Positions 39,365 to 46,991 of a stretch of DNA of 64,000 nucleotides are shown here, one piece after another (position 1 is the first letter of the stretch; each line of letters begins with the position of its first letter). A program made the translations under genes and the position numbers. The stretch is from NCBI GenBank assembly GCA_017616015.1, contig JAFZYY010000029.1, positions 66,101-130,100 on the forward strand, given 5' to 3'. Below the pieces are notes generated by a model, which saw nothing but the letters and a program-made list of their open reading frames with translations, was not told where the DNA came from and did no database searches. The DNA comes from Alphaproteobacteria bacterium (GTDB lineage: Bacteria; Pseudomonadota; Alphaproteobacteria; CAAGCB01; CAG-977).

Positions 39365-40030
39365 ATGGCGATTTTGGAACCGAAAACCGAAAGACATCTC
39401 GATCATATGATAGAACGCTATCCTCGGTTGGAAGTGTGTCGGAGTTCTATTTCGGACGCGTATTCCCTTATGGAACAGTGCTATGAGCGTGACGGTAAAA
39501 TGCTGATAGCGGGAAACGGCGGCTCGGCGGCGGACAGCGAGCACATGGCGGGCGAACTGATGAAGCGTTTTCAGGCGCCCAGACCCGTAGATCAAAAATT
39601 CGCGGAAAAACTCAAAGAAATCGATCCTGTGCGCGGCGTTAATCTTGCGGCAAATCTTGAGCGCAGTCTGATGGCAATCCCTCTTGTGGCGCATGAAGCG
39701 TTGACAACGGCGTATATAAACGATGTCGACGGACTGGGCGTTTTTGCTCAACAATTATATGGATTTGGAAGACAGGGAGACGTATTTCTCGGCATTTCCA
39801 CTTCCGGCAACAGTTCCAATGTTCTTTCCGCGACGGTCGTGGCCAGAGCGGTAGGCATTAAAGTCATAGGTCTTACGGGGCAGTCGGGCGGAGAGCTTGC
39901 CAAAGTGTCGGACGTGGCCATAAAAGTGCCGGAGACGGAAACATATAAAATTCAGGAGCTTCATCTGCCGGTTTATCACTGCCTGTGTTTGATGTTGGAA
40001 GATCACTTTTTCGGGGGGACGAAGTCATGA
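39365..40030 (+). CDS. gmhA: Phosphoheptose isomerase GmhA
   Basis: 221 residues, SIS-fold. Converts sedoheptulose 7-phosphate to D-glycero-D-manno-heptose 7-phosphate. The sugar-binding segments MLIAGNGGSAADSEHMAGEL and LGISTSGNSSNVLSA are diagnostic, as is LPVYHCLCLMLEDHFF at the end. A longer insertion (about 65-90) follows the MKRFQAPR segment. Its stop overlaps the hddA start (ATGA), so the two are co-translated. Confidence 0.92.
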   Translation: MAILEPKTERHLDHMIERYPRLEVCRSSISDAYSLMEQCYERDGKMLIAGNGGSAADSEHMAGELMKRFQAPRPVDQKFAEKLKEIDPVRGVNLAANLERSLMAIPLVAHEALTTAYINDVDGLGVFAQQLYGFGRQGDVFLGISTSGNSSNVLSATVVARAVGIKVIGLTGQSGGELAKVSDVAIKVPETETYKIQELHLPVYHCLCLMLEDHFFGGTKS

Positions 40031-41028
40031 TCATTTCAAAAACGCCTTTTCGCATGTCGTTTTTTGGCGGCGGAACGGATTTAAAAGAGTATTTTGAAAA
40101 TTACGGCGGAGCGGTTATCTCTTCAACATTTGATAAATACTGTTACGTTACGGTGCGGCATTTGCCGCGGTTTTTCGATTATAAAAATCAGCTGACATAT
40201 TCCATCATCGAAAGAGTGTCAAATCCCGAAGAACTCCAACACCCTATGGTCAGGGAAGCCATGAAAATGCTGGATATGCATGAACTCAGCATTGCCTATG
40301 ACGCGGATCTTCCCGCGCGCACGGGATTGGGGACAAGCAGTTCGTTTGCGGTCGGTTTGCTGAACGCTTTTTATGCGCTGAAGGGAAAATATGCGGATAA
40401 GAAAAAGCTGGCGACGCAAGCAATATATCTGGAAAGAGAATTGTGTAAAGAGGACGGCGGCTGGCAGGATCAAATAGCGGCCGCTTACGGAGGCATGAAT
40501 TATATAGAATTTAAGGGGAATTCGTTTGAAGTCCGTCCTCTGATTATCCACCCCGAACGCAAAAAAGAACTCAACGAAAATCTGATGATGTTTTTTACGG
40601 GATTTTCCCATATTTCCGCCGAAATTCAGACGGAAATAAAACAAAATATAAAAAATAAACTGGCTCAGCTCGATGAGATGAAAGAACTTGTCGGTAAAGC
40701 AAAAGCCATATTGGAAGAGTCGCATTCGGATTTAAACGAATTCGGCAAAATGCTTGATTATACATGGAAATTGAAAAGGCAGACCGGCAAGGGAATCAGT
40801 ACCGGAACCATTGATGAAATGTATGAAAGAGCCATACAGGCCGGCGCTTTGGGCGGAAAACTGCTTGGCGCGGGCGGCGGCGGTTTCCTTCTTTTCTATG
40901 TGGAAAAAGAAAAACGGGAAGCCGTCAAAAAAGCACTGGAAAATCTGCTCTTAATTCCGTTCAATTTTGAAAATACGGGGACGGAGATAATCTATTATTC
41001 GCCGGAACAATATCCGCAGATCTATTAA
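40027..41028 (+). CDS. hddA: D-glycero-alpha-D-manno-heptose-7-phosphate kinase HddA
   Basis: 333 residues, GHMP kinase. The N-terminal PFRMSFFGGGTDLKEYFENY and the ATP loop ARTGLGTSSSFAVGLLNA (about residue 98) are typical, as is the GGKLLGAGGGGFLLFY segment near the end. It makes heptose 1,7-bisphosphate with the alpha configuration that leads to the GDP-activated sugar, not the ADP-activated one used for LPS core. The ATG at 40027 overlaps the gmhA stop. Confidence 0.92.
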   Translation: MIISKTPFRMSFFGGGTDLKEYFENYGGAVISSTFDKYCYVTVRHLPRFFDYKNQLTYSIIERVSNPEELQHPMVREAMKMLDMHELSIAYDADLPARTGLGTSSSFAVGLLNAFYALKGKYADKKKLATQAIYLERELCKEDGGWQDQIAAAYGGMNYIEFKGNSFEVRPLIIHPERKKELNENLMMFFTGFSHISAEIQTEIKQNIKNKLAQLDEMKELVGKAKAILEESHSDLNEFGKMLDYTWKLKRQTGKGISTGTIDEMYERAIQAGALGGKLLGAGGGGFLLFYVEKEKREAVKKALENLLLIPFNFENTGTEIIYYSPEQYPQIY

Positions 41029-41048
41029 TGGCAAAAGGGGCATAAAGC

Positions 41049-42083
41049 ATGAAAAAAGCTTTAATTATGGGAATAACCGGAATGGTCGGATCGCATCTGG
41101 CCGACTATTTGCTGGAACATACCGACTGGGATATTTACGGCGTATGTCGTTGGCGCAGTCCTTTGGATAATGTGGCTCATCTGTTGGAAAAAGTGAATAA
41201 AAAGGACAGAGTCTTTTTTGAATATGCCGATTTGAACGATGAAATGTCTTTGATAACCGCGGTGAACAAAATCAAACCCGATTATGTGTTTCATCTGGCG
41301 GCTCAAAGTTATCCGCAGGTGTCTTTTTCCACGCCGATAGAGACCTTAAACACGAATGTTCTCGGAACCTGCCGGTTGCTGGAAGCTTTTCGGCTGGCTA
41401 TGGAAAACGACAAAAGCTATAAGCCGGTTATCCATGTTTGCGCCAGCTCTGAGGTGTTCGGAAAAATTCCGGCGTATAAAAAGCCGGAAGACGGCATTCA
41501 CGAAGAATGTCCTTTTCACCCGGCCTCTCCGTATGCCATTTCAAAAGTGGGAACGGATCTGCTCGGCCGTTATTATGCCGAAGCGTACGGCATGACCGTC
41601 ATGACCACCCGCATGTTTACGCATACGGGGCCGAGACGCGGCGATGTTTTCCATGAGTCTACGTTCGCCAAGCAAATCGCTATGATCGAAGCCGGAATGA
41701 TAGATCCTGTGGTGAAAGTCGGAAACCTTAAATCCCTGCGTACCTATGCGGACGTCAGAGACGCTGTCAGAGCGTATTTTATGCTGGTTACCGTTAATCC
41801 GATTCCGGGGGAATATTACAATATAGGCGGATCTTATACCTGCGAAGTCGGCGATACGTTGAAAGCGTTGCTTTCTTTCAGCGCGATGAAGGATAAAATC
41901 CGAATTGAAGTCGATCCCGAACGTCTGCGCCCGATAGACGCCGATCTTCAAGTGCCGGACAGCCGGAAATTTAAAGCTCATACCGGTTGGGAACCGGAAA
42001 TCAAATTTGAAAAAACAATGCGCGATCTGCTGGATTACTGGAGACAGAGAGTCGGCAAAGGAGAACAATTCCTGACGAGGTAG
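41049..42083 (+). CDS. GDP-sugar 4,6-dehydratase (GMD-like; probably GDP-heptose 4,6-dehydratase)
   Basis: 344 residues of the extended SDR family, closest to GDP-mannose 4,6-dehydratase. It has GITGMVGSHLADYLLEH as the NAD(P) loop, VFHLAAQSYPQVSF, a CASSEVFG catalytic segment and YAISKVGTDLLGRYY with the Tyr-Lys pair. C-terminal RTYADVRDAVRAYFML and PGEYYNIGG match the family. Because hddA, gmhA and hddC flank it, GDP-D-glycero-alpha-D-manno-heptose is the most likely substrate, as for DmhA/WcbK-type enzymes; the alternative is GDP-mannose. Confidence 0.75.
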   Translation: MKKALIMGITGMVGSHLADYLLEHTDWDIYGVCRWRSPLDNVAHLLEKVNKKDRVFFEYADLNDEMSLITAVNKIKPDYVFHLAAQSYPQVSFSTPIETLNTNVLGTCRLLEAFRLAMENDKSYKPVIHVCASSEVFGKIPAYKKPEDGIHEECPFHPASPYAISKVGTDLLGRYYAEAYGMTVMTTRMFTHTGPRRGDVFHESTFAKQIAMIEAGMIDPVVKVGNLKSLRTYADVRDAVRAYFMLVTVNPIPGEYYNIGGSYTCEVGDTLKALLSFSAMKDKIRIEVDPERLRPIDADLQVPDSRKFKAHTGWEPEIKFEKTMRDLLDYWRQRVGKGEQFLTR

Positions 42084-42087
42084 TAAT

Positions 42088-42447
42088 ATGCTGATACAGT
42101 GGCTGGAACCCGATTTTACTTTTCAGGGGCCGCAGGGCGTCTTAAAACAACTGGTTCGTGATGGCTGGAAACAGGTGAATGTGATTGATTATGTCGCGGG
42201 CGCTAAAACGGGAAATCACTATCATAAGTTTAATCGGGAATGTTTCTATGTCGTAAAGGGGCGCTTTAAACTGAAAGTATGGAACGCAAGTGAATCCGAA
42301 GAATACGAAATGAAATCCGGAGATATGTTTGTTATCCTTCCTGAGGTATATCATTCCTTTGAATATTCGGAAGACAGTATCCTTGTCGCGTTGTATGATA
42401 AAGGCGTAGAGCTTTCGGAAACGGAAAAAGACATATGGAGCGATTGA
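42088..42447 (+). CDS. Cupin, likely sugar epimerase or isomerase
   Basis: 119 residues, a single cupin barrel. The metal-site pattern is GNHYHKFNRECFYVVKG (about 44-60, two His and one Glu) with a later Pro/His-containing strand (ILPEVYHSF). Nucleotide-sugar clusters often carry a cupin that epimerises or moves the 4-keto group; with the dehydratase just upstream, that is the best guess. It starts 4 bases after the dehydratase stop. Confidence 0.65.
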   Translation: MLIQWLEPDFTFQGPQGVLKQLVRDGWKQVNVIDYVAGAKTGNHYHKFNRECFYVVKGRFKLKVWNASESEEYEMKSGDMFVILPEVYHSFEYSEDSILVALYDKGVELSETEKDIWSD

Positions 42448-42451
42448 TAAA

Positions 42452-43696
42452 ATGAAAATAGCGGTCTTAGGTGCCGGCGTGTCGGGACTGAGTGCGGCGC
42501 GGCTGTTAAAAGACAAGGGACACGACGTTACCGTTTATGAAAAGGAAAGCACCGTGGGCGGTCTGGCCAGATCCAGATACGTGGACGGTATTCTTTATGA
42601 TCCACACGGCGGTCATATTTTAAATTCCAAAAAACCTGAGGTGATGGATTGGGCTTTTTCCGTTCTTCCGAAAGAAAAATGGCAGTATACGGCAAGAAAC
42701 GCGAAAATTTATTTTAACGGGAAATATGTCTCGTATCCCTTTGAATTGTCTCTTTGCGAATTGGATATTGATGACGCGGTAAACTGCGTGCATGACTTTA
42801 TTCTTGCGCAGAACGGTCCCGAACCGGACAACTTTCGGGATTGGCTTGTATGGAACTTCGGGCAGTCAATAGCCGATTACTATATGCTTCCGTATAATGA
42901 AAAAATCTGGGCTTATCCTTTGGAACAGATGGAAACAAAATGGATGCAGGGAAAAATGCCGCTGCCGTCCAAAAAAGAAATGATACATTCCATGCTTCTG
43001 AAAGATCCTACGGAACGGAAAATGCCGCATTCTACGTTCTATTATCCGATCGACGGCGGAATTCAATCCTTTATGAACGCAATCGCACAAGGCTTAAATA
43101 TCCGGTGCAATGCCGAAATCAAAACCATTTCAAAAACAGAAAAAGGCTGGACGGTAAATCAGAGCGAAACATACGATCATGTCATCAGTACGATACCTCT
43201 GCCCGTTCTCGGAAAGGTGATGACGGAAATCCCCGATGTTGTTAAGGATTGCATCGCCGATCTGAAATACAACAGTCTTACGACGGTTCTTTTCGAATGC
43301 CCTGAGACGGATATTACATGGTTGTATATACCGTCAAAAGAATATCGTTCGCACAGGGTCGGTTACCAAAGCGCGCTGACGCCTCATGCCAATCCTAAAC
43401 CGGGAATGGGCGCCGGAGCATTGGAAATCATCGGCAACAGGTTCGATGTTTCCGAGCTGGATAAAAAAGAAGGAATTTTACCGGCCGAATTGCAGTATCG
43501 ACAGACGCTGGATTCAGAGTTTACGGAATACGCGTATGTTATTCACGATCTTCATTATCGGGAAAACATCGAAACCGTAAAAGGCTATTTTAATACGGTT
43601 GAAGGCTTTGATTTGTTGGGCAGATGGGGCGCATGGAATTATAAAAACATGGATCTGTGCATCAGCGACGCGATGGAAATCGCAAAAAAACTATAA
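42452..43696 (+). CDS. FAD-dependent UDP-galactopyranose mutase-like/amine oxidase-family protein
   Basis: 414 residues. The N-terminal dinucleotide motif is VLGAGVSGLSAARLLKDKGH, followed by GGLARS and a PHGGHIL segment, as in UGM and protoporphyrinogen oxidase-like flavoproteins. The middle has YPFELSLCELDIDD and the end GRWGAWNYKNMDL, typical of these sugar-cluster flavoproteins. Whether it contracts a sugar ring or oxidises a sugar is open. Last gene of the cluster, with a terminator 20 bases after the stop. Confidence 0.7.
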   Translation: MKIAVLGAGVSGLSAARLLKDKGHDVTVYEKESTVGGLARSRYVDGILYDPHGGHILNSKKPEVMDWAFSVLPKEKWQYTARNAKIYFNGKYVSYPFELSLCELDIDDAVNCVHDFILAQNGPEPDNFRDWLVWNFGQSIADYYMLPYNEKIWAYPLEQMETKWMQGKMPLPSKKEMIHSMLLKDPTERKMPHSTFYYPIDGGIQSFMNAIAQGLNIRCNAEIKTISKTEKGWTVNQSETYDHVISTIPLPVLGKVMTEIPDVVKDCIADLKYNSLTTVLFECPETDITWLYIPSKEYRSHRVGYQSALTPHANPKPGMGAGALEIIGNRFDVSELDKKEGILPAELQYRQTLDSEFTEYAYVIHDLHYRENIETVKGYFNTVEGFDLLGRWGAWNYKNMDLCISDAMEIAKKL

Positions 43697-43715
43697 CGAA
43701 AAGATTTTCAAACAA

Positions 43716-43747
43716 TAAAAAATCCCCGGAAACCGGGGATTTCTTTG
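43716..43747. terminator. Bidirectional terminator at the end of the sugar cluster
   Basis: AAATCCCCGG pairs with CCGGGGATTT around AAA, with T-rich tails on both strands. It ends the heptose operon (plus) and the small gene at 43764 (minus). Confidence 0.88.
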
Positions 43748-43763
43748 TTTTAAGGAGATATGA

Positions 43764-43985
43764 CTAATCGACGACGCGCAGGTGGAAATGTTCCTGTTCT
43801 TCGTTGTTCAGCATTGAAACGGCAGAGCAATAATCCGTCCACGCTTCAATAGAATCGTGCAGACGGTTCAGAATGAAGCCTTCCAATGTTTCTCCGGCTA
43901 AATGTGCTTGCGTTTCAATCAGTTGATAAAGGGATTCGTCCAAAACGAGAGGAATAACTTTATTTTTTGCAGGGGTGGTTCCCAT
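43764..43985 (-). CDS. Small ribbon-helix-helix-like protein
   Basis: 73 residues, with AAGGA 9 bases before the ATG. The central segment KVIPLVLDESLYQLIETQAH, followed by a helix (ETLEGFILNRLHDSI), matches the beta-helix-helix pattern of CopG/Arc-type DNA-binding antitoxins and regulators. The C-terminus is acidic and His-containing. No toxin gene lies beside it, so a plain regulator is equally likely. Confidence 0.55.
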   Translation of the reverse strand: MGTTPAKNKVIPLVLDESLYQLIETQAHLAGETLEGFILNRLHDSIEAWTDYCSAVSMLNNEEQEHFHLRVVD

Positions 43986-44009
43986 GATGAAATCCTTGAA
44001 TGTAAAATT

Positions 44010-44144
44010 TAACTTTCATCACTATATAAAGGGGCGACTCGGGAAATCCAGAAAAAAATGCAATCAAATATAAAAAAAGTTGCATTTTGAGTCCGACCGG
44101 GAATCAAAAACGACTCGGAAGCCTTGTAAATCAAGGCTTTTTTG
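44010..44144 (+). ncRNA. Candidate small RNA ending at an intrinsic terminator
   Basis: An outer stem GACTC (44034)/GAGTC (44089) encloses AATGCAA/TTGCATT, and a separate terminator AAGCCTTG/CAAGGCTT with T6 closes the unit at 44119-44144. No plus-strand gene ends here, so the terminator has no other obvious client. A TATATA box lies near 44021, but no good -35 was found. Confidence 0.3.
44119..44144 (+). terminator. Intrinsic terminator without an upstream protein gene
   Basis: AAGCCTTG/CAAGGCTT stem, 5-base loop, followed by T6 on the plus strand. Confidence 0.75.
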
Positions 44145-44300
44145 AATCATGAACAGAATCAACGAGTCGATGAAAAAAATACAAAAAAATGAGAACGGAG
44201 AAAGAACAAATAATTAAATAAATCTTATGATTCAGTTTTTAAAAACGAAACACGCAAAAGTTGTTTCGTTTTTCGTCAGAATCGTAAAAATCCGCATCAC

Positions 44301-44332
44301 AAAAAACGCGCTTTTGTCAAGCGCGTTTTCTG
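44301..44332 (-). terminator. Terminator of the ECF sigma/metal-sensor operon
   Basis: On the minus strand AAAACGCGCTT pairs with AAGCGCGTTTT, followed by a run of six T residues. It lies 12 bases after the stop of the metal-sensor gene. Confidence 0.8.
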
Positions 44333-44343
44333 TTGAAAAAGGA

Positions 44344-44895
44344 TTATTCTTCATCGGCCTTTTCTTCGGGCGGAGGAGGCGGCAAAGGACGATCTTTGAG
44401 CTTTTCGTCATGCGGCTTGAAGCCTTTTTTGCCCATGTCTTTTTTGTGTTTAAAATTTTTATCTTTCCGTTCAAACTGCTTGGCAAAGCGCTGACGTTCT
44501 TCGGGCGACATTTTGGAAATCATTTCCACCATGTTTTCCTGAACGGCGGCGTCGATGGCAGCGCGCACTTCGGACGCTTTCTGGAGGGCGGCTTTAAACT
44601 GTTCGGCATCGAACGGTTCTTTTTTCAAAGCGGCGCTGACGTTTTTCATGGCTTCTTTCATTTCTTTGCCGTGATTTTTAAAAGCGTCCGTAAACGTTTT
44701 GTGCATCATCTTTTGCTCGAAGGGGTTAAAGTTGCCGCCCGGCATGTGATGAGGCATAATTTGTGGCCGTGTGGGCGGAATATGGCCGCGGCCGCAGCCG
44801 CAAGGCTGATAGTATATTCTGGACGCTTCAAATCCGATAAAAATGAAGTTTAAAGCCAGCGAAACGCCCAATGTGATAAGAAGTTTTTTATTCAT
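44344..44895 (-). CDS. Periplasmic metal-sensor-like protein (Metal_resist/CnrX-Spy type)
   Basis: 183 residues. One N-terminal membrane anchor (LITLGVSLALNFIFIGF) is followed by a His/Cys/Pro segment (YYQPCGCGRGHIPP, then MPHHMPGG) and a long helical hairpin rich in Lys, Glu and Met. MSPEERQRFAKQFERKDK is like Spy/CnrX repeats. The C-terminal tail is Pro- and acid-rich. In CnrYXH-type systems such a protein senses metals or envelope stress and controls the anti-sigma factor. It is third in the operon, after the sigma and anti-sigma genes. Confidence 0.7.
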   Translation of the reverse strand: MNKKLLITLGVSLALNFIFIGFEASRIYYQPCGCGRGHIPPTRPQIMPHHMPGGNFNPFEQKMMHKTFTDAFKNHGKEMKEAMKNVSAALKKEPFDAEQFKAALQKASEVRAAIDAAVQENMVEMISKMSPEERQRFAKQFERKDKNFKHKKDMGKKGFKPHDEKLKDRPLPPPPPEEKADEE

Positions 44896-44909
44896 AGCGG
44901 TTGCTCCTG

Positions 44910-45293
44910 TTAATACTGTTCATAGAAGTTGTCGAACATGGTTGAAAAATAGCTTTGCGTATTGGCGTAGTCCGAATAGTTTTGATACCAACCTAAACAA
45001 AATCCGAATACGACGCAGGCGGCGGAAATCCACGGCGAGACACGCCAAAACAGCAAAAGCTGACGTTGTATTTTTTCGTTTGCGATAACGGTTTGGATTT
45101 TATCGATCAATCCGGTGCAAGCAGGCGGCTGAACCATATTCAGATAATCGTCCAGTTCTTTTTCCTCCTGAAAGATCCGCAGACCTTCTTTTGTTTTAAT
45201 CCACGTTTTGATTTCGTCGACCCGATCCGTTTCCCAATGCGTTGCATCGGATCCGAAAGTCTGTACTGTTTGTGCAAAAGAATCAGTGTTCAT
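44910..45293 (-). CDS. Single-pass membrane protein, probable anti-sigma factor
   Basis: 127 residues. A cytoplasmic N-terminal region of about 80 residues precedes one membrane segment (VSPWISAACVVFGFCLGWYQ, about 85-105) and a short aromatic tail. It overlaps the sigma factor gene by 11 bases, the usual place for an anti-sigma factor. There is no zinc-binding HxxxCxxC motif, so it is not a ZAS-type protein; the call rests on position and topology. Confidence 0.6.
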   Translation of the reverse strand: MNTDSFAQTVQTFGSDATHWETDRVDEIKTWIKTKEGLRIFQEEKELDDYLNMVQPPACTGLIDKIQTVIANEKIQRQLLLFWRVSPWISAACVVFGFCLGWYQNYSDYANTQSYFSTMFDNFYEQY

Positions 45294-45843
45294 TGTTTTT
45301 TCCTTTCCCTCTGCTCAATTTATCTTTCAGCGCTTGTCTGGCTCGAAATAGCAAAGCTTCCAAGGCTCCTTGCGAAACGGACAGAAATTCGGCGGCGTCT
45401 TTGGCTTTCATGCCCTGATAGTAACAAAGGATCAGCGCCTCTTTTTGTCGGTCGGGCAGAGCGTTTAACGCCTGAGCAACTTCCTGACCGGTTCGTTTTT
45501 TGATTAAAGTCTGCTCCGGAGTGTCCGCGTCGGAACGAAGATCTTCGCTTAATTCCTCCGTTTGTCCTTTATCACGCCGCCGGCTGTCGATGAACAGGTT
45601 GTGAAGCACCCGATAGATCCACGTTTCCAGTTTTGCTTCCGGTCGCCATAAAGCGGCGTTTTTCCAGACTTTTAAAAACGTTTCCTGCGTTAAATCCTCC
45701 GCTTCCGTTTTATTGAAACAAAGACGCCAAGCCAATGCGAAAACCCTTTTTTCATAGCGGGTCAACAGCTCGTGAAAAGCTTTTTCATCGCCCAGCGCCG
45801 TTTTGCGCATTATTTCTTCGTCCGTTAAGTCCCGCACAGTCAT
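45283..45843 (-). CDS. ECF-type RNA polymerase sigma factor
   Basis: 186 residues with region 2 (about 25-90: FHELLTRYEKRVFALAWRLC, DLTQETFLKVWKN) and region 4 (about 120-175: LNALPDRQKEALILCYYQGM, EFLSVSQGALEALLFRARQ). It would direct transcription of an envelope- or metal-stress regulon and probably its own operon. Followed by the anti-sigma and sensor genes in one transcript. Confidence 0.88.
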   Translation of the reverse strand: MTVRDLTDEEIMRKTALGDEKAFHELLTRYEKRVFALAWRLCFNKTEAEDLTQETFLKVWKNAALWRPEAKLETWIYRVLHNLFIDSRRRDKGQTEELSEDLRSDADTPEQTLIKKRTGQEVAQALNALPDRQKEALILCYYQGMKAKDAAEFLSVSQGALEALLFRARQALKDKLSRGKGKNNEH

Positions 45844-45913
45844 GAAAACCTTTCCGCAAAGCCCTTATATTTTGTTAAACGCGACTTTTCAAAAAAGTAT
45901 GCGCAAAAAAAGT

Positions 45914-45951
45914 AAAAAAAATCCTCTGAAAAAAATCAGAGGATTTTTTAT
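45914..45951 (-). terminator. Terminator of the amidohydrolase gene
   Basis: AAATCCTCTGA pairs with TCAGAGGATTT, with T-rich tails on both strands. On the minus strand it lies about 20 bases after the stop at 45970. Confidence 0.85.
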
Positions 45952-45969
45952 AGGGAAAAGCTTGTTTTT

Positions 45970-46863
45970 TTATTCGTCTCTGCCGGCGAAAAACAGGTTG
46001 TAAGCGTTTTGATAAAACAAAGCGTGAATCAGTTCGGCGGCTTCTTCCTCGTCCTCAAAGGCTTCGGCGATTGCGGTTTTGACTTCGCTGACGCGCGCGG
46101 GATAGGCGTCCGGATCGGAGTAAGGACCTAACGGTATATCCGTCCCGAACAGCAAATGACTGATCGTTTCGTCGTCCGCGCGTTTCAGTATCGCGACGAT
46201 CATTCCCGGCGACAGCCATGAAATATCGGCATATAAATTCGCGGAGCCGGATCTTAAAGCCGTCTGCAAAAGGCCTAAAGTGTACCAGTGGTTATCGTCG
46301 CCGCCCATGCCCAAATGCGCCATGATGACGGGGACTTCGGGAAACTTTTGAGCCGTCTCGTAAATATAAAAAGGATCGGAATAGTTGTCCTGAGAATGGA
46401 ATAACACCGGCAGTCCGTAAGCTTGCGCGACGGCCATATACGGTTCGTACAAAGGATCGTTTGCGTTCAGTTGCAGCGTGTTCGGGTGCAGTTTGATACC
46501 ATAGATTTCTTCGCCGCGGCGTTCGATTAAATCAACCAGATTATCCGCGTCGCCATAGCCCGGCTGGCCGACAATCAACGGTTTATACTTCGGATTTTCC
46601 GAAGCGATGTCCAACATTTCTTCGTTGGCTTCCATTTCAGTAATTTTAGGCGATCCGTCCGGTAATTGATCTATGCCGCTCATGTTGGAAACCAAAATCG
46701 CGACGACTTCGTTTTCCTCTTCTTCATCGCCGATACTGACGGTAAACGGTTCGTCCAAAGCGTCATTCAGAGTTTCTTCGGTAAAGTCGACGTTATCGGC
46801 GCTCCATGTGCCGATATGCGCATGTGCTTCGATGATTTTACCGTAATCCTCGTCATCAACCAT
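45970..46863 (-). CDS. Amidohydrolase-family (amidohydrolase_2-type) metal-dependent hydrolase
   Basis: 297 residues, TIM-barrel metallohydrolase. The metal ligands are visible as EAHAHIG at the N-terminus, KLHPNTLQL, LPVLFHSQD, VIMAHLG and LLFGTDIPLGP. The chain is unusually acidic (several Glu/Asp runs). Substrates of this family range from decarboxylations to C-N hydrolysis; none can be chosen here. Confidence 0.8.
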   Translation of the reverse strand: MVDDEDYGKIIEAHAHIGTWSADNVDFTEETLNDALDEPFTVSIGDEEEENEVVAILVSNMSGIDQLPDGSPKITEMEANEEMLDIASENPKYKPLIVGQPGYGDADNLVDLIERRGEEIYGIKLHPNTLQLNANDPLYEPYMAVAQAYGLPVLFHSQDNYSDPFYIYETAQKFPEVPVIMAHLGMGGDDNHWYTLGLLQTALRSGSANLYADISWLSPGMIVAILKRADDETISHLLFGTDIPLGPYSDPDAYPARVSEVKTAIAEAFEDEEEAAELIHALFYQNAYNLFFAGRDE

Positions 46864-46991
46864 AATTGTGCAATCCTTTCAAAAAAAGTCCTTGAAAAAA
46901 CAGGAATGACTTACTCCCCCCTTTTCACAGCGTCAAGGGTTTTGTTAAATCAAAAAGGAAAATTTTTAACATATTGTAAAAAAAGAAAAAA

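Larger units (their letters stand above)
43986..44343. other. 358-base gap with a structured, terminator-ended segment
   Basis: No protein gene is supported. The right half of the plus strand has a low-complexity Phe-rich frame that is the shadow of the gene at 44344. Between 44010 and 44143 there are paired arms (GACTC with GAGTC enclosing AAATGCAA/TTGCATTT) and then an intrinsic terminator. These could make a small RNA. Confidence 0.4.

Noticed and set aside
43764-43985. Antitoxin of a toxin-antitoxin pair
   Set aside because: The fold looks like RHH, but no small toxin-like gene overlaps or adjoins it.
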